DNA of 64,000 nucleotides from JAVBLY01 sp031553035 (GTDB taxonomy: Bacteria; Bacillota; Clostridia; Peptostreptococcales; Anaerovoracaceae): the NCBI GenBank assembly GCA_031553035.1, contig JAVBLY010000003.1, forward strand, positions 248,001 through 312,000. The letters are read 5' to 3'. The translations under genes were made by a program, and so were the position numbers. The notes beneath the pieces were generated by a model. The model did no database searches. It worked only from the letters and a program-made list of their open reading frames with translations, and was not told the DNA's origin. Positions 46,621 to 53,551 of this stretch are shown in pieces; positions within the stretch are counted from its first letter, which is position 1; every line of letters begins with the position of its first letter.

Positions 46621-47895
46621 ATGAGTTTAATCAGAGACGACGTAAGCAAGCACGATAATGTGTTCGATGTTCTTAAGGAAAGAGGCTTTATCAAGCAGAC
46701 CACCCACGAAGACGAGATCAGGGAGCTCCTGGGCAAGAAAAAAATAAAGTTCTATATCGGTTTTGACCCCACGGCGGACAGCCTTCATGTAGGTCATTTC
46801 ATGCAGATAATCATAATGATGTATATGCAGAAGTATGGACACACTCCCATAGTTCTGATCGGTGGCGGCACGGGGATGGTGGGAGATCCTTCCGGCAGAA
46901 CCGATATGAGAACAATGATGACCAAGGATACCATCCAGGAAAACTGCAGGCAGTTTGAAAAAACTTTCAGCCGCTTTCTTGACTTTTCAGACGGCAAGGC
47001 TATTACCGACAACAATGCCAACTGGCTTCTGGATCTGAATTATGTGGAATTCATCAGAGACATTGGAAGGCATTTTTCTGTCAACAAAATGCTCACATAC
47101 GAGTGCTACAAGAACAGGCTTGCGGAAGGGCTGAGTTTTCTCGAGTTCAACTATATGCTTATGCAATCTTACGATTTTCTCGTCCTTCACAAAAAATACG
47201 ACTGCATGATGCAGTTCGGCGGCGACGATCAGTGGTCCAACATTCTGGGCGGTGTGGATCTGGTTCGAAGAGAAATGAGCGATCAGGTTTATGGAATGAC
47301 TTTTGCCCTTCTTGAGACAAGCGAAGGCATCAAGATGGGCAAGACCCAGAAGGGCGCGCTCTGGCTTGACTCAAAGAAAACATCTCCGTACGAATTTTAC
47401 CAGTACTGGAGAAATGTCGAAGATGCCGACGTTAAGACCTGCCTGTCAATGCTTACATTCCTTCCCATGAATAAAGTAGAAGAACTTGCCGCATTGGAAG
47501 GATCGGAAATAAACAGAGCCAAGGAGATTTTGGCATTTGAGGTCACAAAACTGGTACACGGCGAAGATGAAGCAAATAAAGCCCAGGATGCGGCCAAAGC
47601 TCTTTTCGGTTCGGGACAGAATATGGATGATGTCCCCACGACAGATATGGACAAGGTCAGATTTGAAGGCGAAGGTGTTGGAATCGTCAACCTCATCAAA
47701 GAAGCGGGGCTGGTTCCCAGCAACGGCGAAGGATTCAGGACAATTCAGCAGGGCGGACTTTCCATGGGATCAGGTGCCGACAGCCTGGCTAAAGTCACCG
47801 ACACCAAGCTGAATATAACATTAACAGATTTCACCGATGACAGCCTTCTGCTAAAGAAGGGAAAGAAAACCTTTCACAGAATACAGCTCATCTAG
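46621..47895 (+). CDS. tyrS: Tyrosyl-tRNA synthetase
   Basis: A 424-residue class I synthetase. The HIGH-type motif is in DPTADSLHVGHF, the KMSKS-type loop is KMGKTQ, and an S4-like RNA-binding domain closes the C-terminus (about residues 350-424). The leader is only 49 bases, so no T-box riboswitch precedes it, in contrast to many Firmicutes tyrS genes. A terminator follows. Confidence 0.95.
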   Translation: MSLIRDDVSKHDNVFDVLKERGFIKQTTHEDEIRELLGKKKIKFYIGFDPTADSLHVGHFMQIIIMMYMQKYGHTPIVLIGGGTGMVGDPSGRTDMRTMMTKDTIQENCRQFEKTFSRFLDFSDGKAITDNNANWLLDLNYVEFIRDIGRHFSVNKMLTYECYKNRLAEGLSFLEFNYMLMQSYDFLVLHKKYDCMMQFGGDDQWSNILGGVDLVRREMSDQVYGMTFALLETSEGIKMGKTQKGALWLDSKKTSPYEFYQYWRNVEDADVKTCLSMLTFLPMNKVEELAALEGSEINRAKEILAFEVTKLVHGEDEANKAQDAAKALFGSGQNMDDVPTTDMDKVRFEGEGVGIVNLIKEAGLVPSNGEGFRTIQQGGLSMGSGADSLAKVTDTKLNITLTDFTDDSLLLKKGKKTFHRIQLI

Positions 47896-47946
47896 CTCGG
47901 GGTTCATATCTGAACGTGGAGCGAAATCAGAATCAAAATAATAACT

Positions 47947-47976
47947 GCCCGGGCCAAGACGAGGTCCGGGCTTTTT
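47947..47976 (+). terminator. Rho-independent terminator after tyrS
   Basis: GCCCGGGCC pairs with GGTCCGGGC (one G-U pair) around a 7-base loop, followed by five T residues. Confidence 0.88.
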
Positions 47977-48024
47977 CTGTAATGATCTCAAAGCACCACA
48001 AAGCCAACTTTGACTTGTGCAGAC

Positions 48025-48097
48025 GGCATATTAGGCATGTCACAGCATGGCATATTAGGCATTGACAAATTTATAACAACATGATACATTAGGCATG
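48025..48097. repeat. Three direct repeats around the SDR promoter, operator-like
   Basis: GGCATATTAGGCAT occurs at 48025 and 48049 (24 bases apart), and a variant GATACATTAGGCATG at 48083-48097. The second copy runs into the -35 box and the third covers the -10 box, so the array is placed to control the promoter of the gene at 48201. The 305 bases between tyrS and that gene otherwise hold only the tyrS terminator. Confidence 0.55.
48062..48090 (+). promoter_or_regulatory. Sigma-A promoter of the SDR gene
   Basis: TTGACA (perfect), 17-base spacer, TACATT. Transcript would start near 48097 and run about 100 bases to ATG 48201. Confidence 0.65.
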
Positions 48098-48200
48098 ACT
48101 AAAGTTGTGATTATTGCTACTAAAGTAGCATAAATGATAATCGCACCACAAACGACAAATATAATAATAAATCACTATTAATTACGCATGGAGGTAAAAT

Positions 48201-48944
48201 ATGGGAAAATTAGACGGTAAAGTTGCAGTTTGCACCGGATCGACATCAGGAATGGGAAGAAGCACCGCTTACTTATTCGCTGAGGAAGGCGCGAAAGTCG
48301 TAGTGACAGGAAGAAACGAAGCAAGAGCCAAGGAAGTCGTTGATAACATTAAGGCCAAGGGCGGCGAAGCCATGTACCTGCTTGTTGACATGACTGACCT
48401 TGAAGATGTCAAAAACATAGTCCCCAAGACAGTTGAAGCGTACGGCACAATAGATATACTGTTCAATAACGCCGGTATGCTTAGCCTTGTACCTGTCACA
48501 GACATCACAATGGAAGAATGGAACAGAGTTTTCAATGTGAACCTTACTTCAGCAATGATGCTTGCCAAGGAAGTCGCACCCATCATGAAGAAAAACGGCA
48601 AAGGTTCCATAATAAATACATCATCGGTTGCGGGCTATGCAGCTCATTTCGGCCCCGTAGCTTATTCAACATCCAAGCACGCTATGGAAGGTCTGAATAA
48701 AGCACTGGCCAACGAGCTGGGACCAGAGATCAGAGTTAATGCAATAGCTCCGGGAGCTATCGTAACAGCCATGTTGGATCAAGCAGGCGGAGAAGCAGCT
48801 GTCAGCTACATGATAGATGGCGCGCCTCTAAGACGAGCTGGAAAACCTGAAGAGATCGCAACTGTAGCACTTTTCTTCGCTACAGATGATTCATCATTCG
48901 TAACAGGACAGAGCCTGAGAGTTGACGGCGGATTCGAAGTATAG
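48201..48944 (+). CDS. Short-chain dehydrogenase/reductase
   Basis: A 247-residue classical SDR. The cofactor site TGSTSGMG is at residues 12-19, NNAG at 89-92, and the catalytic Ser-Tyr-Lys includes Tyr155 and Lys159 in YSTSK; the arginine of TGRNE favours NADP(H). The substrate is unknown; 3-oxoacyl-ACP reductases, alcohol and hydroxysteroid dehydrogenases share this layout. Monocistronic, between two terminators, with repeated operator-like elements at the promoter. Confidence 0.85.
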   Translation: MGKLDGKVAVCTGSTSGMGRSTAYLFAEEGAKVVVTGRNEARAKEVVDNIKAKGGEAMYLLVDMTDLEDVKNIVPKTVEAYGTIDILFNNAGMLSLVPVTDITMEEWNRVFNVNLTSAMMLAKEVAPIMKKNGKGSIINTSSVAGYAAHFGPVAYSTSKHAMEGLNKALANELGPEIRVNAIAPGAIVTAMLDQAGGEAAVSYMIDGAPLRRAGKPEEIATVALFFATDDSSFVTGQSLRVDGGFEV

Positions 48945-48995
48945 ATAGCTTGTCGATTTCACTCCTAGCATTTCGACATAACTATAACATGTAGA

Positions 48996-49024
48996 AGAGG
49001 ATGTCCTGACGGGGCATCTTTTTC
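48996..49024 (+). terminator. Rho-independent terminator after the SDR gene
   Basis: GATGTCC pairs with GGGCATC (one G-U pair) around a 5-base loop, extended by AAGA/TCTT-type pairs and followed by T residues. Confidence 0.65.
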
Positions 49025-49037
49025 TTAAAAAAAACGA

Positions 49038-49066
49038 TTGACAAGTGAAATAGGGTGTTGTATGTT
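49038..49066 (+). promoter_or_regulatory. Upstream promoter P1 of the secreted protein/FMN operon
   Basis: TTGACA (perfect), 17-base spacer, TATGTT. The operator at 49073-49090 covers the predicted start of transcription. Confidence 0.5.
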
Positions 49067-49072
49067 ATAAGA

Positions 49073-49090
49073 AGTTAGCATAAGCTAACT
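49073..49090. promoter_or_regulatory. Operator palindrome O1
   Basis: AGTTAGC-ATAA-GCTAACT: 7-bp arms identical in core to O2 and to the operator at 59945. Position at the start site of P1 suggests repression. Confidence 0.65.
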
Positions 49091-49144
49091 CAAATGGAGG
49101 GCAATATTAACGACAGTCAAGTAGGACAATTTTTTTTAATAAAA

Positions 49145-49164
49145 CGGTTAGCATATGCTAACCG
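49145..49164. promoter_or_regulatory. Operator palindrome O2
   Basis: A perfect 20-bp palindrome containing GGTTAGCATATGCTAACC, upstream of promoter P2. The same 18-bp sequence recurs at 59949-59966 before the apbE operon. A further half-site GTTAGC lies at 49212-49217 on the P2 -10 region. The TTAGC/GCTAA arms recall DtxR/IdeR-type metal-repressor boxes, but the regulator is not known. Confidence 0.75.
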
Positions 49165-49193
49165 ACAAATATCTAGATTTAGATTAAAGTTGA

Positions 49194-49223
49194 TTGACAC
49201 CGCACAGAGTTGTTAGCTTAAAT
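49194..49223 (+). promoter_or_regulatory. Promoter P2 of the secreted protein/FMN operon
   Basis: TTGACA (perfect), 18-base spacer, TTAAAT: the same hexamers as the apbE promoter at 59978-60006. Leader of about 65 bases with AAAGGAAAAG before ATG 49294. Confidence 0.6.
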
Positions 49224-49293
49224 AAATCGATCAGAGACTCGAGCGGTCAATATAAGGGTAAATGTTAAATCTTGTAGTAGAAAGGAAAAGCAA

Positions 49294-51234
49294 ATGCAAA
49301 AAGTTAATGCAACAAAGTCGAGAGGACTGGCCATGCTCCTTACGATGGTTATGGTGTTCAGCCTGGCTCCGGCGATGAATGTCTTTGCTGATGGAATACA
49401 CGTCAACAAAGTTGAAAGTCAAAAGGTTACTGTCGACGGTAAAGATTTTTATTACGTTACTTACGGCGCAGTAGGCACGGCAGAGGACATTGAGATTCAG
49501 TTCGGTACGGCCGTGGAAGCAACAAAGATTCCGGGCACGAATATTTACTATGCCGGAGATAATATTGAGCCAGATCCGTATTATTACGGGTCAGCAAATA
49601 TAGAATATCCGGATTACTGGAAGAACGAAGGCCTGACATCTCCAACAACGGCAAATTGGACTGCTTCATCATCAAAGACTGACTCCGAAGGATTCAAAGA
49701 CATGGGAGGCTTTGATACCGTAAGCAGAGCAACCAGCAAACACGGAACGTACAGAGCCCCGTTCCAATTTATCACAAATGTTTACGGCCATATAAGCGGG
49801 AGTGATACTGTAGAAAAATTCGTATCTGAACATGATCCGAACATCACAGCAGCAGGTGGGCATTCCGCAACTACCAGAGCCATCACCAGCGTTCCTGCAA
49901 ATGAGATCGCATCCTGCAAAGACGGAGCGAAAGCCTTTACTGTGGATGGACAGGAATATGTATATGATAAGTATGAGATCAAAGGGATACAGAGAGTCCC
50001 GGTCAAAATCAGCGGGAATACATATGTTAGCAATTTGATTCTAAAAAAAGAAAACAAAACCTATATCGACAAACTTGATGACTTTAGGCTTGGTGGTCAG
50101 GATGGAAGCAACCGAGTTGTCGATGCGGCTACAGGCAACATAAAAGAGCTTTTAAGTACTGGCGAATACGGACCTGTAACCACAGGCAAGAGCACTAACG
50201 GAAGAAAAGTAGTAGTCGAAGATACAGTAAAAGATGCATCAGGGGCGGAGAGGATCACCACATTAAATTATAATCATGCTTTCGGTGAATATGTGACAGC
50301 AGAAGTCGGACTTAGAAACGAAGAAGAGACCACTATGACAACAGAAGAAATGCTTCTTTATGTTACAAAATTTACTTCAGCAACATATGAATATTTCGGT
50401 TCCGATGCTACATTAAAAACTCTTAAAGCGCGATATGGAACAATGGGCAGTACCGATACCTGGTGGTCTACTAATCATGGAGCAAGGATCGATGCTGGGT
50501 TCCAGTTTGATTCCTACAGACTTGGAAGCCCTGACGGTCAGACAAAGAACAAACAATTTGGTTACTGGAGGGTGACATTCCGATCTGCCGGGTATAAAGA
50601 CGTAGTTTCGGAGTTCTATTTAGGACCTGAAGTGGGATATGACAAGGATGCTGTTTCCATGAAAAAAGGCAGCATACAAAACCTGAGTGCGACGATCAAG
50701 ACTCCGAAAAGCGCAATCAAATCTCCGGCAAAATATTCTTCTTCTAATGACAAAGTAGTCAAGATCGATGAAGAGACAGGCACAGCAACTGCAATCGCTG
50801 CAGGTACAGCTACGATAACCTGCGATGTAAATGAAGGTGTGACAGGGGATTGGCATGAATCAGCATCGATCAAGGTCACAGTCACAGAGGACCCAAAACC
50901 AGTTCCTCCTCCGGTAAACAACGACAAGGTTCTTGGCGAAGATGCGGTTCCGCAAAAATCGGCTCCAAAGAGTTTCAAAGTAACTGCACAAAAGAAAAAG
51001 GCCAAGCTGACATGGAAGAAATCAGGAGGTATCACTAAGTATCAAGTAGCTTATAAGCAAAAGGGCAAGAAAAAATGGTCATATAAGACAGTTTCAGCGA
51101 AGAGCAAATCAGTGATTGTCAAGAAGCTCAAAGCAAAGAAAAAATATCAATTCAAAATAAGAAGCTACAAGATTACAAGCGGTAAGAAAGTTTATTCAAA
51201 GTGGTCAAAGACAAAAACCATTAAGATTAAATAG
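49294..51234 (+). CDS. Secreted surface protein with Big2-like and Fn3-like domains, function unknown
   Basis: A 646-residue exported protein. A signal peptide (about residues 1-33, cut near VFADG) is followed by a long region with no domain I can name (about 35-450), rich in Tyr, Thr and Gly. The segment FGYWRVTFRSAGYKDVV (about 425-442) resembles haemoglobin-interacting/DUF1533-type strands, weakly. A bacterial Ig-like (Big2) domain (about 455-530) and a very lysine-rich fibronectin III-like domain (about 565-646) close the chain. There is no sortase motif or membrane anchor; the basic C-terminus may bind wall polymers. It lies 2 bases before the triple-FMN gene under palindromic operators, so a role in metal or redox acquisition at the surface is inferred. 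Confidence 0.65.
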   Translation: MQKVNATKSRGLAMLLTMVMVFSLAPAMNVFADGIHVNKVESQKVTVDGKDFYYVTYGAVGTAEDIEIQFGTAVEATKIPGTNIYYAGDNIEPDPYYYGSANIEYPDYWKNEGLTSPTTANWTASSSKTDSEGFKDMGGFDTVSRATSKHGTYRAPFQFITNVYGHISGSDTVEKFVSEHDPNITAAGGHSATTRAITSVPANEIASCKDGAKAFTVDGQEYVYDKYEIKGIQRVPVKISGNTYVSNLILKKENKTYIDKLDDFRLGGQDGSNRVVDAATGNIKELLSTGEYGPVTTGKSTNGRKVVVEDTVKDASGAERITTLNYNHAFGEYVTAEVGLRNEEETTMTTEEMLLYVTKFTSATYEYFGSDATLKTLKARYGTMGSTDTWWSTNHGARIDAGFQFDSYRLGSPDGQTKNKQFGYWRVTFRSAGYKDVVSEFYLGPEVGYDKDAVSMKKGSIQNLSATIKTPKSAIKSPAKYSSSNDKVVKIDEETGTATAIAAGTATITCDVNEGVTGDWHESASIKVTVTEDPKPVPPPVNNDKVLGEDAVPQKSAPKSFKVTAQKKKAKLTWKKSGGITKYQVAYKQKGKKKWSYKTVSAKSKSVIVKKLKAKKKYQFKIRSYKITSGKKVYSKWSKTKTIKIK

Positions 51235-51236
51235 AT

Positions 51237-52442
51237 ATGAATATTTTTCGTAACTTATATAAAACCGGGATCAGTCATCTGATCCCGGGAATCATAGTGA
51301 TGGCTATCGTTGCAATTGCAGTTCTATCGGCCAATGGGCAGCTGGAAAATGCCGGAGGATCGGAAGTTGTTGTTGCGGAGACCGATCCGGTTTCTATAGA
51401 TAAGAACAAAAAAGATGTGGGAAACGAAGATAATCCCCCTGTTAAAGTCGGGGACATCGATCTTGCTAATTGCGCAGATGGTAAATATACAGGCAGAGGG
51501 CAAGGCTATGCCGGATATCTGGAAGTCGAAGTTACTGTCAAAGATCATAAGATGACCAAGATAAGGTTGATAAAGAATCAGGCAGATGATGCTCCATATT
51601 TAGCCAAGGCCAAGGCTGTTATCCCAAGAGTCGTAAAAGCTCAAAGTCTTGATGTAGACAGCATCAGCGGTGCGACATACAGCACTAACGGGATATTGGC
51701 AGCAATCGAAGATGCACTTCTTAAGTCAATGGGCAGGGGGTCCTCATACAAAGAGAGCAAGAAAAAAAAGAAGACACCTGTAGCATTTGATGATGGCGAA
51801 TATAATGACGGTACTTTTATCGGAAGCGCCGGCGCATACAGAGGTAATATCGACGTTGCAGTGACCATAAAATTTGGAAAAATCACCACAATAGTGATAA
51901 CCAAGACTCAGGATGATCAGGAATATCTTGCTGATGCTAAAGCTGTAATCCCCGCAATGATAAGGAAGCAAAGCCCTAATGTGGATACAGTGTCAGGTGC
52001 AACATATTCTTCAAAAGGGATAATCAACGCGACCAAAAAGGCTCTTAATAAAGCCAGGAAGGATCCGTCTAAGAAAGAAGATCCCGCCCCCGAAGAAAAG
52101 CCTGTAGCACCTCAAATCCCTGACCCGGGAAACAATGATGGTATAACTCCCCTTGATATAGAATATCTGGACGGTACATATTACGGAACCGGATTAGGCT
52201 ACAATACATCGTTCAGGCTCAAGGTTGAGGTCGCTGTCTATCAGACAAAAATTCTCAGGATCGAATTGATCGAGCATCAGGATGACCTGGATTATATTCT
52301 GCCTGCAGCAAAGATACTATTCCCCAAAATAATCAAGCGACAGGGGATCAATGGGATAGATACAGTGTCCGAAGCAACGTACAGTTCATGGGGCATACTT
52401 GATGCTGTGGATGACGCTCTCAAAGATGCAGTCAAACCCTGA
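51237..52442 (+). CDS. Membrane-anchored protein with three FMN-binding domains (PplA-like)
   Basis: A 401-residue protein with an N-terminal membrane anchor (about residues 14-35) and three extracytoplasmic FMN-binding domains (about 80-165, 190-275, 305-398) separated by Lys/Pro-rich linkers. The flavin-acceptor threonines are Thr147 (ISGATYS), Thr256 (VSGATYS) and Thr381 (VSEATYS, where Glu replaces Gly). ApbE enzymes attach FMN to such threonines. Listeria PplA, with two such domains, carries electrons to extracellular acceptors. The ApbE in this window (58771-59862) is the likely modifier. It starts 2 bases after the secreted-protein gene. Confidence 0.83.
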   Translation: MNIFRNLYKTGISHLIPGIIVMAIVAIAVLSANGQLENAGGSEVVVAETDPVSIDKNKKDVGNEDNPPVKVGDIDLANCADGKYTGRGQGYAGYLEVEVTVKDHKMTKIRLIKNQADDAPYLAKAKAVIPRVVKAQSLDVDSISGATYSTNGILAAIEDALLKSMGRGSSYKESKKKKKTPVAFDDGEYNDGTFIGSAGAYRGNIDVAVTIKFGKITTIVITKTQDDQEYLADAKAVIPAMIRKQSPNVDTVSGATYSSKGIINATKKALNKARKDPSKKEDPAPEEKPVAPQIPDPGNNDGITPLDIEYLDGTYYGTGLGYNTSFRLKVEVAVYQTKILRIELIEHQDDLDYILPAAKILFPKIIKRQGINGIDTVSEATYSSWGILDAVDDALKDAVKP

Positions 52443-52474
52443 TGATTCGAAGGTGGCTTTTTTCTTAAAAACGT

Positions 52475-52503
52475 TGACATTTCAACACGCGTTTGATAAG
52501 ATA
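52475..52503 (+). promoter_or_regulatory. Sigma-A promoter of rplM-rpsI
   Basis: TTGACA (perfect), 17-base spacer, TAAGAT. Confidence 0.75.
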
Positions 52504-52509
52504 ACACTT

Positions 52510-52659
52510 GCGTTAATTTTAGTATATAGAAAGTATTTTCTATAATGCCGAATACGATCGTAGTACGTATGGGACCGTTGCCGTCCGATCGAACCTTTCT
52601 AAGGATCATGGATGAACAACTGAAACATGCTGGCGATCCCAGTAGGTAAGGAGGTTTAC
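52510..52659 (+). other. Leader of rplM, possible L13 autoregulatory leader
   Basis: About 150 untranslated bases between the promoter and ATG 52660, with short GC-rich blocks able to pair (for example GATCG with CGATC). L13 leader RNAs are known in Firmicutes; I cannot confirm the consensus by eye. Confidence 0.35.
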
Positions 52660-53100
52660 ATGAAAAGCTTTATAGCAAAACCTCAAGAGATGGAAAGAAA
52701 ATGGTATGTCATCGATGCTGAAGGTCAAACTTTGGGCAGAATGGCGTCTGAAATAGCTTCCATTTTGAGAGGAAAGAAAAAGCCTATTTACACTCCTCAC
52801 GTGGATACGGGTGATTATGTCATCGTTATCAACGCTGAGAAGGTAGAAGTTACAGGCAAAAAAAGAAAAGACAAAATTTATAAGAGACACTCAGGTTTCC
52901 CAGGCGGACTTAAGGAAGTAAATTTCGAAACCCTGCAGAATGCGAAGCCGGATGAGATCATCAGACATGCGGTAAAGGGCATGATGCCAAAGGGCAAACT
53001 GGGCAGGCAGATGTTCAAGAAGCTCAAGGTCTATGCAGGCGCAGAGCACGGACATGCAGCTCAGAAACCAGAAGTCTGGAATATGGAAGGGGGTAAATAA
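52660..53100 (+). CDS. rplM: 50S ribosomal protein L13
   Basis: A 146-residue L13: KWYVIDAEGQTLGRMASEIA, RHSGFPGGLKEV and MMPKGKLGRQMFKKLKVYAG are family blocks. An in-frame codon at 52627 is open, but ATG 52660 follows AAGGAGG at the right distance. rpsI follows after 2 bases, the universal L13-S9 pair. Confidence 0.96.
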   Translation: MKSFIAKPQEMERKWYVIDAEGQTLGRMASEIASILRGKKKPIYTPHVDTGDYVIVINAEKVEVTGKKRKDKIYKRHSGFPGGLKEVNFETLQNAKPDEIIRHAVKGMMPKGKLGRQMFKKLKVYAGAEHGHAAQKPEVWNMEGGK

Positions 53101-53102
53101 CA

Positions 53103-53501
53103 ATGGCAAAGAAAAAGCAGTATCCCGGTACGGGCAGAAGAAAATCATCTGTAGCCAGAGTGAGACTGATCCCCGGTAAAGGTGAAATAATCATCAACAA
53201 GAAATCCATCGACGATTACTTCGGAATGGAAATCGTAAAAAGAGAGGTCAAAAGACCTTTCGAGCTCACAGGCAATGAAGGGAAATTCGACGTCATCGCA
53301 ACAGTACACGGCGGCGGATTCACCGGACAGGCGGGAGCTCTGCGTCACGGCATATCAAGAGCACTATGTGTCGTTGACGAAGAAGGAAACAGGCCTACAC
53401 TTAAGGCAGCAGGATTCCTCACAAGAGATCCGAGAATGAAAGAAAGAAAGAAGTACGGTCTCAAAAAGGCCAGAAGAGCTTCCCAGTTCTCGAAACGATA
53501 A
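53103..53501 (+). CDS. rpsI: 30S ribosomal protein S9
   Basis: A 132-residue S9 with GTGRRKSSVARVRL, GGGFTGQAGALRHGI and the basic C-terminus KKARRASQFSKR that reaches the ribosomal P site. Co-transcribed with rplM and followed by a bidirectional terminator. Confidence 0.97.
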   Translation: MAKKKQYPGTGRRKSSVARVRLIPGKGEIIINKKSIDDYFGMEIVKREVKRPFELTGNEGKFDVIATVHGGGFTGQAGALRHGISRALCVVDEEGNRPTLKAAGFLTRDPRMKERKKYGLKKARRASQFSKR

Positions 53502-53516
53502 TTACATACAAATCAC

Positions 53517-53551
53517 AAAACCCCGAAAACCCAGCGTTTCCGGGGTTTTTT
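53517..53551. terminator. Bidirectional terminator between rpsI and the GLUG-repeat gene
   Basis: AAAACCCCG pairs with CGGGGTTTT, with AAAC/GTTT continuing inside after one mismatch; T-runs occur on both strands. It overlaps the last codon region of the convergent minus-strand gene. Confidence 0.85.

Noticed and set aside
49094..49216. Possible 40-codon gene between promoters P1 and P2
   Set aside because: ATG has no ribosome site, and the frame runs through operator O2 and promoter P2, so it is best explained by chance in regulatory DNA.
52443..52470. Terminator after the triple-FMN gene (GGTGGCTTTTTTC)
   Set aside because: A T-run is present but the upstream pairing is too weak to call a stem.
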